The notes under the pieces were generated by a model that saw only the letters and a program-made list of their open reading frames with translations, was not told where the DNA came from and did no database searches. A DNA stretch of 64,000 nt. It comes from Pseudomonas sp. ADAK18 (GTDB taxonomy: Bacteria; Pseudomonadota; Gammaproteobacteria; Pseudomonadales; Pseudomonadaceae). Where the stretch lies: contig NZ_CP052859.1 in NCBI RefSeq assembly GCF_012935695.1, forward strand, positions 3,451,001 to 3,515,000. Reading direction: 5' to 3'. Shown piece after piece: positions 51,166 to 60,002 of the stretch. The position numbers were made by a program, and so were the translations under genes. Position 1 is the first letter of the stretch, and each line of letters begins with the position of its first letter.

Positions 51166-53361
51166 ATGGAAATCAAGGTCAACTTTCTCGACAATCTTCG
51201 ACTTGAAGCCAAGTTCGATGACTTCACGGTGGTGGCCGATCAGCCTATCCGCTACAAGGGCGATGGCTCGGCACCGGGCCCGTTCGATTACTTTCTGGCT
51301 TCATCGGCCCTGTGCGCGGCTTACTTTGTGAAGTTGTACTGCGACACTCGCAATATCCCCACCGAAAACATCCGGCTGTCGCAGAACAACATTGTTGATC
51401 CGGAAAACCGCTACAACCAGATTTTCAAGATTCAAGTCGAATTGCCGGCCGATATTTCCGCCAAGGACCGCCAGGGCATTTTGCGCTCCATCGATCGTTG
51501 CACCGTGAAAAAGGTCGTGCAAACCGGCCCCGAGTTTGTGATCGAAGAAGTGGAAAACCTGGATGCCGATGCCCAGGCGTTGCTGATGCCGAATCTTGCG
51601 TCGGACGCGGGCACCTACATTGCGGGCAAGGACCTGCCGCTGGAGCAAACCATCGCCAACATGTCGGCCATTTTGGCGGGCTTGGGCATGAAGATTGAAA
51701 TCGCTTCGTGGCGCAATATCGTGCCCAACGTGTGGTCGCTGCACATCCGCGATGCGCACTCGCCCATGTGCTTTACCAATGGCAAGGGCGCGACCAAGGA
51801 AGGCGCACTGGCGTCGGCGTTGGGCGAGTTTATCGAGCGCCTGAACTGTAATTTCTTCTACAACGATCAGTTCTGGGGCGAAGAGATCGCCAACGCGGCG
51901 TTTGTGCATTACCCGAACGAACGCTGGTTCCAGCCAGGCCCTAAAGATGAGCTGCCGCCGGAAATTCTCGACGAATACTGCCTGCATATTTACAACCGCG
52001 ATGGCGAGCTGCGTGGCTCCCATCTGTACGACACTAACTCCGGCAATATCGAGCGCGGTATCTGTTCGCTGCCGTATGTGCGCCAGTCGGATGGCAAGGA
52101 AGTGTATTTCCCTTCCAACCTGATCGAAAACCTGTTCCTCAGTAATGGCATGAGTGCTGGCAACACCCTGGCCGAAGCCCAGGTGCAATGCCTGTCGGAA
52201 ATCTTCGAGCGCGCGGTAAAACGTGAAATCCTCGAAGGTGAAATGGCCCTGCCGGATGTGCCGCAAGAAGTGCTGGCGAAATACCCCGGCATCCTGGCGG
52301 GCATTCAGGGCCTGGAAGAACAGGGTTTCCCGGTATTGGTGAAGGATGCGTCCCTGGGCGGCGAGTTCCCGGTGATGTGCGTCACCTTGATGAACCCACG
52401 CACCGGCGGCGTGTTTGCCTCGTTCGGGGCGCACCCCAGCCTCGAAGTCGCCGTGGAGCGCAGTCTGACGGAACTGCTCCAGGGCCGCAGTTTTGAAGGC
52501 CTGAACGACTTGCCGCAGCCGACCTTTGAAGGCCACGCGGTGACGGAGCCGAATAACTTTGTCGAACACTTCATCGACTCCAGCGGTGTGGTGTCGTGGC
52601 GCTTCTTCAGTGCCAAATCCGATTACGAGTTTGTCGAGTGGGACTTCTCAGGCCAAGGTGAAAACTCCAACGCCGAGGAAGCCGCGACCTTGTTCGGCAT
52701 TCTCGAAAACATGGGCAAAGAAGCGTACATGGCAGTGTATGAACACCTAGGTGCACCCGCCTGCCGCATCCTGGTGCCGGACTACTCGGAAATCTATCCG
52801 CTGGACGATCTGATCTGGGATAACACCAACAAAGCGCTGTTTTTCCGTGAAGACATCTTGAACCTGCACAGCCTGAGCAACGCCGAGCTGAAAGCACTGG
52901 TCAAGCGCCTGGAAGACAGCGAGCTGGACGACTACACCGATATCACCACCTTGATCGGCATCGAATTCGACGACAACACCGCCTGGGGTCAATTGACGAT
53001 CCTGGAGCTGAAGCTGCTGATCTACCTCGCCTTGAAGAACGTCGAAGAGGCGAAAGAACGGGTGGAAATGTTCCTGCAGTACAACGACAACACGGTGGAG
53101 CGCGGGTTGTTCTACCAGGCTGTGAACGTGGTGCTGGAAATGCAGCTGGACGAAGACCTGGAACTGGCCGACTACGAGGTCAACTTCCGCCGGATGTTCG
53201 GCAACGAGCGGATGGACGCCGCGATAGGTTCAGTGGACGGCAACGTGCGTTTCTTCGGGTTGACGCCGACGAGCATGAAGCTTGAAGGGCTCGACCGGCA
53301 CCAGCGCCTGATTGATAGCTACAAAAAGCTGCACAGGATGCGGGCTGGTGTGGCGGGTTAA
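51166..53361 (+). CDS. ycaO: OsmC-YcaO fusion protein
   Basis: 731-residue protein. Residues about 1-140 are OsmC-like (FDYFLASSALCAAYFVKLYC). About 155-560 is the YcaO ATP-binding domain, very similar to E. coli YcaO (MCFTNGKGATKEGALASALG, GNIERGICSLPYVRQSDGKE, GGVFASFGAHPSLEVAVERS). A C-terminal TPR-like region follows. E. coli YcaO aids RimO-dependent methylthiolation of ribosomal protein S12. The N-terminal OsmC fusion is common in pseudomonads. No thiazole/oxazole peptide precursor or E1-like gene lies near, so a RiPP role is not indicated. Confidence 0.92.
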   Translation: MEIKVNFLDNLRLEAKFDDFTVVADQPIRYKGDGSAPGPFDYFLASSALCAAYFVKLYCDTRNIPTENIRLSQNNIVDPENRYNQIFKIQVELPADISAKDRQGILRSIDRCTVKKVVQTGPEFVIEEVENLDADAQALLMPNLASDAGTYIAGKDLPLEQTIANMSAILAGLGMKIEIASWRNIVPNVWSLHIRDAHSPMCFTNGKGATKEGALASALGEFIERLNCNFFYNDQFWGEEIANAAFVHYPNERWFQPGPKDELPPEILDEYCLHIYNRDGELRGSHLYDTNSGNIERGICSLPYVRQSDGKEVYFPSNLIENLFLSNGMSAGNTLAEAQVQCLSEIFERAVKREILEGEMALPDVPQEVLAKYPGILAGIQGLEEQGFPVLVKDASLGGEFPVMCVTLMNPRTGGVFASFGAHPSLEVAVERSLTELLQGRSFEGLNDLPQPTFEGHAVTEPNNFVEHFIDSSGVVSWRFFSAKSDYEFVEWDFSGQGENSNAEEAATLFGILENMGKEAYMAVYEHLGAPACRILVPDYSEIYPLDDLIWDNTNKALFFREDILNLHSLSNAELKALVKRLEDSELDDYTDITTLIGIEFDDNTAWGQLTILELKLLIYLALKNVEEAKERVEMFLQYNDNTVERGLFYQAVNVVLEMQLDEDLELADYEVNFRRMFGNERMDAAIGSVDGNVRFFGLTPTSMKLEGLDRHQRLIDSYKKLHRMRAGVAG

Positions 53362-53368
53362 TTCACGA

Positions 53369-53572
53369 TCAGTTAAGAGTGAGCACTGACCCTGTGGCGA
53401 GGGGGCTTGCCCCCGTTGGGTTGCGAAGCAGCCCTAAAACCGGTCATCTAGGTCTATCTGAAAAAACTCAGTGATCTTATTGGGGCTGCTCCGCAGCCCA
53501 ACGGGGCGATACGGCGGTCCGGCAAGCCCCCTCGCCACAGGTCACTCGTTGTCTGTTCCATCTCTTAACTGA
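53369..53572. repeat. REPIN-type nested inverted repeat
   Basis: CCTGTGGCGAGGGGGCTTGC (from 53391) returns as reverse complement at 53521-53541. Inner arms around GTTGGGTTGCGAAGCAGCCC (from 53415) match 53482-53502 imperfectly. Outer arms TCAGTTAAGAG (53369-53379) and CTCTTAACTGA (53562-53572) complete the symmetry. This is the usual P. fluorescens REP doublet placed after ycaO. Confidence 0.85.
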
Positions 53573-53580
53573 CCGACATT

Positions 53581-53605
53581 AAGCACCTTGGGTGCTTTTT
53601 TTGTT
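53581..53605 (+). terminator. Rho-independent terminator downstream of ycaO
   Basis: AAGCACC, loop TTG, GGTGCTT followed by a run of T. It lies 220 bases after the ycaO stop, beyond the REPIN. Confidence 0.8.
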
Positions 53606-53896
53606 TTTGTCATCCACCGAATCGTTTTAGTGATCTGCTGAAACCTCCTCATTTCGTTTAAAAAGTCACGTTTGGCTTGGCCCGTTTTCTCCAGAAAAAG
53701 ATGTCAGCAAGCACCTCCATACAGCCAAGCCTTTTCAGTGCTTTCAGTAAGCGATATCTGCCACTGCTTTAGGAACTGTCCAGCGGTTTCTGTAGTGAGT
53801 TTTTGCACGTGTCTTTCTATGCTTTGGACGCGAGCAGTAAGGCATTAGCCCATGGACGCCGACGCTCGCAGACCTGAAAACTGACAGAGGTGTGAA
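53606..53896. other. Non-coding leader of the small-ORF operon
   Basis: No gene is recognised. The promoter of the five small genes must lie here. A short stem GCGAGC (53830-53835) with GCTCGC (53864-53869) precedes the first start codon. Confidence 0.4.
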
Positions 53897-54211
53897 ATGA
53901 ACTGCCCAGCAGCAACCCAAGCAGCCCGTGAACAGTTGCTCACTACTGCTCACTCTTTCCACAATTTCGAGTACCGCCCCGAAAACAAATATCTCTTGCA
54001 GGTGCTTCCCGGAAATCCAGCAATCGAAGCGCTGAATTCCTCCAGTTGTCTTTTGGCGTCAGTCACCAGTTTTCTTGACCGCCTGATCGATGGCGATACG
54101 GACGCCAATGAAATTTACGCAGTCCGATTTATGGTCGAAGCCACGAAAGCCTTAATAGATTCGACAACCAAGAGCGTCGAGTTCGGCAATCTCCATGGCG
54201 GTGCCCAATGA
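53897..54211 (+). CDS. Small DUF3077-like protein
   Basis: 104-residue soluble protein. The middle and C-terminal part (NSSSCLLASVTSFLDRLIDG, then EIYAVRFMVEATKALIDST) resembles the DUF3077 group of small pseudomonad proteins of unknown function. It is first in a chain of five genes joined by four-base ATGA overlaps. GAGGTG precedes the start. Confidence 0.65.
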   Translation: MNCPAATQAAREQLLTTAHSFHNFEYRPENKYLLQVLPGNPAIEALNSSSCLLASVTSFLDRLIDGDTDANEIYAVRFMVEATKALIDSTTKSVEFGNLHGGAQ

Positions 54212-54555
54212 TCCGCATGCCCAAAGCCGAACGACTGATGCATGTCGCCCAAGGCTTGAATGCGCTCACTGAGGTACTGATCAGCGACTTGATCCTCGAA
54301 GACAGTTCACAGGCGCCTGGCGCTATCCGCAACGGACACCTGGAAGGTTATCTACGCGCCATGCAGTGCCTCGGCCTTGAGCTGGAGGACGCTGTCACGG
54401 ATGCCTGGGAGAACGCGGACAACCCAACCTACATATGCGAAGCGGACCATAAGCGGGCCAAGGAAGAAGCTTTGGAGATATCTGCCACCGTTTCGGTCCT
54501 CACGTGGGGGCATGAGCCGGTCACACGGCGAACGGTTCAGGAGCCGGGCCAATGA
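54208..54555 (+). CDS. Small hypothetical protein
   Basis: 115-residue soluble, acidic, helix-rich protein (AERLMHVAQGLNALTEVLIS; YLRAMQCLGLELEDAVTDAW). No family is recognised. Its start overlaps the preceding stop as ATGA, and its stop overlaps the next start in the same way. The pattern of several such proteins in one unit resembles phage or plasmid accessory genes. Confidence 0.6.
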   Translation: MIRMPKAERLMHVAQGLNALTEVLISDLILEDSSQAPGAIRNGHLEGYLRAMQCLGLELEDAVTDAWENADNPTYICEADHKRAKEEALEISATVSVLTWGHEPVTRRTVQEPGQ

Positions 54556-54821
54556 ATAGCCCACTCAACAAAATCATCTCAATTACCGAAGAGTCTCTAA
54601 GCGCGCTGGAGTATGCACATCAGGCGCTCAAATCTGCCGAAGCCACTTTCAAGGTGCTGAAGGGGTTCGTTGACGAGCATTCAGACACTTTTCATATGGC
54701 CCGGATGGGCGAACTGTTCTGCATGGACCAAGCTGGCGGCATTGATTGCATGCGCGAGGATTATGATCGTCAGTTCGTAAAGGTGCTTTGCGCAGGCCAA
54801 AATGGAGATGTCCATTCATGA
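54552..54821 (+). CDS. Small hypothetical protein
   Basis: 89-residue soluble protein beginning MNSPLNKIISITEESLSALE with predicted helices and a C-terminal segment rich in Asp and Cys (FCMDQAGGIDCMREDYDRQF). No recognisable family. It is joined to both neighbours by ATGA overlaps. Confidence 0.6.
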   Translation: MNSPLNKIISITEESLSALEYAHQALKSAEATFKVLKGFVDEHSDTFHMARMGELFCMDQAGGIDCMREDYDRQFVKVLCAGQNGDVHS

Positions 54822-55042
54822 GCCGAGCAGCAACGCTTCCAGACCGCCTGGAGTGCCAACTAATGACCATCAATGAACTGGCCAAGGTGCTTACGAACAA
54901 CACCGCACATAAAGGATGCGCCGATCCCGCACAAATCGACCTCCTGGGTGAGGATGCCATTTACTCGGCAATCACATTCCTCAGCGAAATGGCTCACAAC
55001 GATCTCTGTGATTTGTTGAATACCTTGGAGGGGGTCTCATGA
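54818..55042 (+). CDS. Small hypothetical protein
   Basis: 74-residue protein starting MSRAATLPDRLECQLMTINE; the ATG at 54818 gives the ATGA overlap, while a second ATG at 54863 (MTINELAKVL) is possible. Helical, acidic (DDAI-like segment LLGEDAIYSAITFLSEMAHN). No family recognised. Confidence 0.6.
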   Translation: MSRAATLPDRLECQLMTINELAKVLTNNTAHKGCADPAQIDLLGEDAIYSAITFLSEMAHNDLCDLLNTLEGVS

Positions 55043-55365
55043 AAACGCTATCAATCAACGCCCTTCTCCCGAGCATGCTGCAAGAGTTCTCAGGGCTCGC
55101 CGTTAACCCAAAGGCAGTACCTACCGAAGAACAGATCGTCAGGCTTACAACCCTAAAAATGGGTGCCGCGAACTCTGCGCTTGCCGCTGAATTGGGAATC
55201 AGTGCCATAGGCGCAGCGATTGGTATCTGTGCTGATGAACTGGGTGAGTTGCACACAGGCAACCTCGGCTGGCTCCTCGAGATGTTAGGAGACTTATCCG
55301 GTAGCGCACGACACATTGAGCATGAGGCAATCCACTACCTACGAATGGCGAAAACCGGCCAATAA
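55039..55365 (+). CDS. Small hypothetical protein
   Basis: 108-residue protein, last of the five-gene chain. The middle contains alanine-rich helices (GAANSALAAELGISAIGAAI). The C-terminal half (LHTGNLGWLLEMLGDLSGSA, then EAIHYLRMAK) resembles the C-terminal half of the first protein of the chain only loosely. ATGA overlap with the preceding gene. Confidence 0.6.
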   Translation: MKTLSINALLPSMLQEFSGLAVNPKAVPTEEQIVRLTTLKMGAANSALAAELGISAIGAAIGICADELGELHTGNLGWLLEMLGDLSGSARHIEHEAIHYLRMAKTGQ

Positions 55366-55511
55366 ACAGCGAAGAACCTTACTCCGTTAATCGACGGCCT
55401 GACTGGTCGTCGCTCACGCCGCCATCACCCGATAACGTCCCATTTAATGGGCAACCACCGCTGGTTTGACGTGAGCTTTGCCAAGCTCCGACGAAATACA
55501 TCACCAATAAC

Positions 55512-55539
55512 TTGACTTATCCTTTTCAATCAGTAACAT
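55512..55539 (+). promoter_or_regulatory. Sigma-70 promoter of tRNA-Asn
   Basis: TTGACT (55512-55517), 16-base spacer, TAACAT (55534-55539). It lies 10 bases before the mature tRNA 5' end. Confidence 0.7.
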
Positions 55540-55548
55540 ACGGCGCAT

Positions 55549-55624
55549 TCCGCGATAGCTCAGTTGGTAGAGCAAATGACTGTTAATCATTGGGTCCCTG
55601 GTTCGAGTCCAGGTCGTGGAGCCA
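55549..55624 (+). tRNA. tRNA-Asn (anticodon GTT)
   Basis: 76-base cloverleaf with encoded CCA. The acceptor arm TCCGCGA pairs with TCGTGGA (one G-U). The D arm is GCTCAGTTGGTAGAGC. The anticodon stem AATGA/TCATT carries loop CTGTTAA with GTT at 55582-55584. The T arm is CCTGGTTCGAGTCCAGG. Standard sequence for bacterial tRNA-Asn. Confidence 0.97.
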
Positions 55625-55635
55625 GACAATAAAAG

Positions 55636-55663
55636 AAGCCTGCAGAAATGCAGGCTTTTTTTT
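55636..55663 (+). terminator. Rho-independent terminator of tRNA-Asn
   Basis: AAGCCTGCA, GAAA tetraloop, TGCAGGCTT followed by six more T, 11 bases after the tRNA. Confidence 0.9.
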
Positions 55664-55708
55664 GTCCAAAATTTCCCATCCAGCCGTCATCGACAAGGAG
55701 TCGACCCC

Positions 55709-56332
55709 ATGAAGAAGAACCGCAACCATCCCTTTTTCCAGCTGCGCCCGAGCAAGGCGAGTGTGATCGCCAAAAGGCCTATTCCCTCCTCCGGCACCGT
55801 CTTGTCAATCGTGGCGGTGGTGATTTCCATTGCCGCGGCTTCGATCGCCTACTGGCAACTGGATCTGATGCGCGAGCACAACAGGTTGTCGGTCAGGCCT
55901 TACCTGATGATCACGCCCCATCTGACCGCAGAGAAAGCCGGCCTTTATCTTTCCAACGAAGGTATCGGGCCGGGCATCATTACCTCGTTCAAGATTCGGG
56001 TCGCCGACGAGCAGTTCGACGGGCTCGGTGACAGTCGCTGGCCGGCTGTTCTGAAGAAGGCACGACTGAATCCCGAGTGTTTCTCCAAAGGCTGGCCCAC
56101 CCAGGGTGCCGCCGTCAGGCCCGGCAATGAAATCGCCATTCTGGCACCGACCAAAAGTACTTTGTTCGGCGCTCTATGCCTGGTTCAAATGAGCCTCTTC
56201 CTGCAGAAGAATGAGGTGTTTGCCGACATGGAGTATGAATCGCTCTACAAGGAACGCTTCACCTTTTCGGCGCCGCTGAAGATCAATGAAGAGCTTGATA
56301 TGGGCGCGCTGGGCAAGCTGTTCCCCAACTGA
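55709..56332 (+). CDS. Membrane-anchored hypothetical protein
   Basis: 207-residue protein with a basic N terminus and one transmembrane helix (TVLSIVAVVISIAAASIAYW, about residues 32-51). An extracytoplasmic beta-rich domain (RPYLMITPHLTAEKAGLYLS, NEGIGPGIITSFKIRVADEQ) follows. This plan is common in proteins of unknown function in many Proteobacteria. The start at 55709 has AAGGAG eight bases upstream. It stands alone between the tRNA terminator and the CoA-transferase gene. Confidence 0.7.
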   Translation: MKKNRNHPFFQLRPSKASVIAKRPIPSSGTVLSIVAVVISIAAASIAYWQLDLMREHNRLSVRPYLMITPHLTAEKAGLYLSNEGIGPGIITSFKIRVADEQFDGLGDSRWPAVLKKARLNPECFSKGWPTQGAAVRPGNEIAILAPTKSTLFGALCLVQMSLFLQKNEVFADMEYESLYKERFTFSAPLKINEELDMGALGKLFPN

Positions 56333-56380
56333 TATCCGAGGATTCGGCCTGGCGCCCAATACGCCGCCAGGCCCGCGTGA

Positions 56381-57613
56381 TTACCCCAACTGCTCAATCA
56401 CCCCACCCGCCTTGAGCTGCGCCAACTGCTCAGCCGACAACCCCAATCGCTCACCCAACACCTCATCTGTATGCTGCCCCAACATCGGCGCCGGCCGCAC
56501 ATACTCCACCGGCGTCCCCGACATCTTGATCGGGCTGCCCACCATGGCAAAGTCCGGGTTCTGCGGGTGAGGAATCTTCACCATCAGTTCACGAGCGATC
56601 ACCTGAGGCTCTTCCAGGGATTGAGCAATGGTGTTGATCGCGCCCACTGGCACCTTGGACGCATGGATACTCGCCACCCATTCATCCGCCGTGCGCCCGA
56701 GGAAGTGCGCCGACAACAATTCGACGATCTCGGCACGGTGGGCAACGCGGTCGGCGTTGCGGCGAAAGCGTGGGTCATCCGGCAGGTGCGGCAGGCCGAT
56801 GCTCTGGCACAAGGCGATAAACTGGCTGTCGTTGCCGCAGGCGATGATGAAGTCGCGGTCCGAAGCGCGAAACACTTGGTACGGCACGATGTTGGCGTGG
56901 GCGTTGCCGTAGCGCTGCGGGACTTTGCCCGAGGCCAGGTAGTTCATGCTCTGGTTGGCCAGGGTTGCCACTTGGACATCCAGCAACGCCATGTCGATGT
57001 GTTGGCCAACACCGGTGCGTTCCCGGCTAAGCAACGCGGCCTGGATAGCAACGGTGGAGTACAGGCCGGTCATCAAGTCGGAGAATGCCACGCCGACTTT
57101 CTGCGGGCCGCCGCCGGGTAGGTCGTCGCGCTCGCCGGTGATGCTCATCAGGCCGCCGATGCCTTGGATGATAAAGTCGTAGCCGGGCTCTTCGGCGCGC
57201 GGGCCGGTCTGGCCGAAGCCGGTGATGGAGCAGTAGACCAGCCGTGGATTGAGCTCAGCCAGGGTCGCGTAATCCAGGCCGTAGCGTGCCAGGGAACCGG
57301 CCTTGTAGTTCTCGATCAACACGTCGGAACTGGCCGCCAACGCCCGCACCAGTTCCTGACCCTCGGCGCTGGCCAGGTCGATGGCCACCGACAATTTGCC
57401 TCGGTTGGTGGACTGGTAATAAGACGCCTGCCCGGATGATTCGCCGCTGTCGGTCTTCATCCATGGCGGGCCCCAACCGCGGGTGTCGTCACCACTTGTC
57501 GGGCGTTCGATCTTGATCACTTCTGCCCCCAGGTCGGCCAACACCTGGCCACACCAAGGGCCGGCCAATACCCGGCTCAAATCCAGTACCCGCAAACCTG
57601 TCAACGCACCCAT
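56381..57613 (-). CDS. CaiB/BaiF family (class III) CoA-transferase
   Basis: 410-residue enzyme that moves CoA between acyl groups: N-terminal GLRVLDLSRVLAGPWCGQVL, ADLGAEVIKIERPTSGDDTR, and the catalytic Asp region KVGVAFSDLMTGLYSTVA at about residue 176. It lies 27 bases after the hydroxyacyl-CoA dehydrogenase gene and ends the leftward operon. It probably activates the carboxylic acid substrate of the pathway, with succinyl-CoA or another thioester as donor; the acid is unknown. Confidence 0.92.
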   Translation of the reverse strand: MGALTGLRVLDLSRVLAGPWCGQVLADLGAEVIKIERPTSGDDTRGWGPPWMKTDSGESSGQASYYQSTNRGKLSVAIDLASAEGQELVRALAASSDVLIENYKAGSLARYGLDYATLAELNPRLVYCSITGFGQTGPRAEEPGYDFIIQGIGGLMSITGERDDLPGGGPQKVGVAFSDLMTGLYSTVAIQAALLSRERTGVGQHIDMALLDVQVATLANQSMNYLASGKVPQRYGNAHANIVPYQVFRASDRDFIIACGNDSQFIALCQSIGLPHLPDDPRFRRNADRVAHRAEIVELLSAHFLGRTADEWVASIHASKVPVGAINTIAQSLEEPQVIARELMVKIPHPQNPDFAMVGSPIKMSGTPVEYVRPAPMLGQHTDEVLGERLGLSAEQLAQLKAGGVIEQLG

Positions 57614-57640
57614 TGTTCTTATCCTGTCGATGAATCGAAA

Positions 57641-59176
57641 TCAGCCAACTGTCGGCTCTTTATGGAGCAGGGAAATCCCCAGCACCGCACGCCGCCGCAG
57701 CCAAGGGCTGGGGCGATAACGTGGGTCATGGGTGAGTTCACTCATGCGCTGCAAAATACTCAGGATCCGCCGTGGACCGAGGGCATCACCCCAAGCCAGC
57801 GGACCGTTGGGATAACCCAGGCCCAGTTGCACCGCCTGGTCGATATCCTCGACGCTGGCGATCCGCTGTTGGGCAATGTCGCAGGCCAGGTTGACCACCA
57901 TCGCCAAGGTGCGTTGGGCAACAAAACCAACGCTGTCACCAATCACCGTCACACCCACACCATCGCTGGCGAGCAAGGCATGGGCCGCGTCGCGCATACC
58001 GGGCGCGGTCAGTGGGCTTTGCATCAGGGTGCGATGGCGCGACAGGTCAGTCAGCAGGTCAACGCACACCGTACGCGCCGGGTCTGTGTCGAAGCGCTCA
58101 CACGCCGAGGTGGCATCGCGACCATAGGGCGCCAGCAAACACAAGGCCTCGGCCGAGGGCTGTGCAGCACTTTCAAGGTGCGCGCCCAACTCGATCACCA
58201 GTGCACTCAAACGCTCATAGTCTTCGGCGTTTTCGGTGGCAATCCACACCGGCGGCAACGATGGGATCGTGGGCACCGGCTGCGGTTGTGGGCCATCGAT
58301 GACCTGGCCGTTTTCATACCGATAGAAGCCCTGCCCGGTCTTGCGCCCCAGGCGCCCGCCCACCAACATTTGCCGGGTCAGCGGCGAAGGTTTGTAGCGC
58401 GGTTCCTGATAGAACTGGTTGTAGATCGACTCCATCACCGGATGGGAAACGTCGAGGCCGGTAAGGTCCAGCAACTCCAGCGGGCCCATGCGAAAGCCAG
58501 CGCCTTCGCGCAGGATGCGGTCGATGTCGCCGCACTGGGCGATGCCTTCATCGAGCATCTTCAGGGCTTCGGTGCCGTAGGCACGCCCCGCATGGTTGAC
58601 GATAAAACCTGGCGTATCTTTGGCCCGCACGCCACGGTGCCCAACACGCGCGACAAAGGCCAGCAAGCGGTCGCCTACCTGCGGCGCCGTCGCCAGACCG
58701 TCGATGACTTCCACCACCCGCATCAACGGCACCGGGTTGAAGAAGTGCAGTCCCGCCACCCGCTCGGGATGCTGGCAACCAGTGGCAATCGACGTCACCG
58801 ACAGCGACGAGGTATTGGTAACGAGGATGCAGTCCTCCGTAACGATACCCTCCAACTGCTGCAACAGACCGCGCTTGGCCTCCAGGTTTTCGACAATGGC
58901 TTCCACCACCAAATCGCAATCGCGCAGTTCATCAATGGCGGCCGTCACCTGCAGGTTTTCCAGCGCGGCGTCCATCGCCGCCTGGGTGATCTTGCCTTTG
59001 CTCACCAGCTTGGCCAAGGTGGCTCCGAGGTTGTCGCGAGCCGTTTGCGCCGCGCCGTCGCGGGCATCAAACAGCCGCACCCGCACACCGGCCTGGGCGG
59101 CAATCTGCGCGATACCGGCACCCATGACACCGGTGCCCACCAACCCCATGATCTTGATTGAATCGCCCATGGTCAT
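57641..59176 (-). CDS. 3-hydroxyacyl-CoA dehydrogenase (PaaH/DcaH-like)
   Basis: 511-residue NAD-dependent enzyme: Rossmann motif GLVGTGVMGAGIAQIAAQAG, NTSSLSVTSIA, catalytic region GLHFFNPVPLMRVVEV, KDTPGFIVNHAGRAYG, then two C-terminal 3HCDH domains. The duplicated tail is as in PaaH-type enzymes. It oxidises the 3-hydroxyacyl-CoA produced by the hydratase whose gene overlaps its start by four bases. No thiolase is found in the window, so the last cleavage enzyme must be elsewhere or shared. Confidence 0.92.
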   Translation of the reverse strand: MTMGDSIKIMGLVGTGVMGAGIAQIAAQAGVRVRLFDARDGAAQTARDNLGATLAKLVSKGKITQAAMDAALENLQVTAAIDELRDCDLVVEAIVENLEAKRGLLQQLEGIVTEDCILVTNTSSLSVTSIATGCQHPERVAGLHFFNPVPLMRVVEVIDGLATAPQVGDRLLAFVARVGHRGVRAKDTPGFIVNHAGRAYGTEALKMLDEGIAQCGDIDRILREGAGFRMGPLELLDLTGLDVSHPVMESIYNQFYQEPRYKPSPLTRQMLVGGRLGRKTGQGFYRYENGQVIDGPQPQPVPTIPSLPPVWIATENAEDYERLSALVIELGAHLESAAQPSAEALCLLAPYGRDATSACERFDTDPARTVCVDLLTDLSRHRTLMQSPLTAPGMRDAAHALLASDGVGVTVIGDSVGFVAQRTLAMVVNLACDIAQQRIASVEDIDQAVQLGLGYPNGPLAWGDALGPRRILSILQRMSELTHDPRYRPSPWLRRRAVLGISLLHKEPTVG

Positions 59177-59964
59177 TCCCCGAGGTAGTTGGGTGTGCGT
59201 TTCTCGAAGAACGCCGCAGCGCCCTCCTTCTGATCCACAGAGTCGAACAACAGTTGGAAGGCTTTGCGCTCCAGCACCAGGGCGCTTTCCAGCGGCAGGT
59301 CGGCGCCGGCGAGCATGACTTCCTTGATCTGCTCCACCGCCAGAGGTGGCAACGCGGCAATCTGCGCTGCCAGTTCCAGGGCACGGGGCAAAGTCTGGTC
59401 GTCGGCCACCACTTCGCTGAGCATGCCCATGGCCAAGGCTTCAGGCGCCTTAACGATGCAGCCGGTCAGCGCAATGCGCATGGCTTGGAACTTACCCACC
59501 GCCCGCACTAGGCGCTGGGTACCGCCCGCCCCCGGCATCAAACCAAGTTTGACCTCTGGCTGGGCAAAGCGCGCGGACTCACCGGCGACGATCAGGTCAC
59601 AATGCATCGCCAGCTCGCAACCGCCACCCAGGGCAAAACCGTTCACCGCCGCAATCACCGGCTTCGGGCAACGGCTGATGGCTTCCCACAAATACTCGGT
59701 GTGCCGACGGTACATTTCGATGGGAGTGGCGCTGGCGAACTCCTTGATATCGGCACCGGCGACGAAGAATTGCTCGCCACCGGTCAGCACGATAGCGCGC
59801 ACATCCTTGCGCTGGGCCAGGGCCCGGAAGTGCAGCGCCAGTTCTTCTCGAACCTGGGCGTTCAGAGCGTTTTTCACTTCAGGACGATGGATACGCACCA
59901 CGGCAACGCCATTGTCCTGGACGTCGAGGTGCACCACGGGTTGGTCGGAACTGGCCACATTCAC
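59173..59964 (-). CDS. Enoyl-CoA hydratase
   Basis: 263-residue crotonase-family enzyme. The oxyanion hole and first catalytic Glu lie in FALGGGCELAMHCDLIVAG, the second Glu in FAQPEVKLGLMPGAGGTQRL. Both are present, so true hydratase activity is likely. First gene of the leftward operon, divergent from iclR with repeated palindromes between them. Confidence 0.93.
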   Translation of the reverse strand: MNVASSDQPVVHLDVQDNGVAVVRIHRPEVKNALNAQVREELALHFRALAQRKDVRAIVLTGGEQFFVAGADIKEFASATPIEMYRRHTEYLWEAISRCPKPVIAAVNGFALGGGCELAMHCDLIVAGESARFAQPEVKLGLMPGAGGTQRLVRAVGKFQAMRIALTGCIVKAPEALAMGMLSEVVADDQTLPRALELAAQIAALPPLAVEQIKEVMLAGADLPLESALVLERKAFQLLFDSVDQKEGAAAFFEKRTPNYLGE

Positions 59965-60002
59965 TCCTGCTGCAATGTTCTTGTTAGTGCGGTTAACGCT
60001 TG

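Noticed and set aside
51301..52569. 422-codon minus-strand frame over ycaO
   Set aside because: ycaO matches E. coli YcaO along the same interval; the antisense frame is compositionally abnormal.
51166..53361. YcaO as a RiPP azoline-forming enzyme acting on the GG-leader peptide
   Set aside because: The sequence is the E. coli YcaO/RimO-linked type, lies 25 kb from the precursor, and no partner E1-like or dehydrogenase gene is present.
55549..55624. tRNA-Asn as attachment site of an integrated island
   Set aside because: No repeat of the tRNA 3' end and no integrase gene is seen in the window.
57662..59161. 499-codon plus-strand frame opposite the hydroxyacyl-CoA dehydrogenase gene
   Set aside because: The opposite strand encodes a clear enzyme over the whole length. 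This frame gives a Gln/His/Arg-rich sequence typical of antisense frames in GC-rich DNA.
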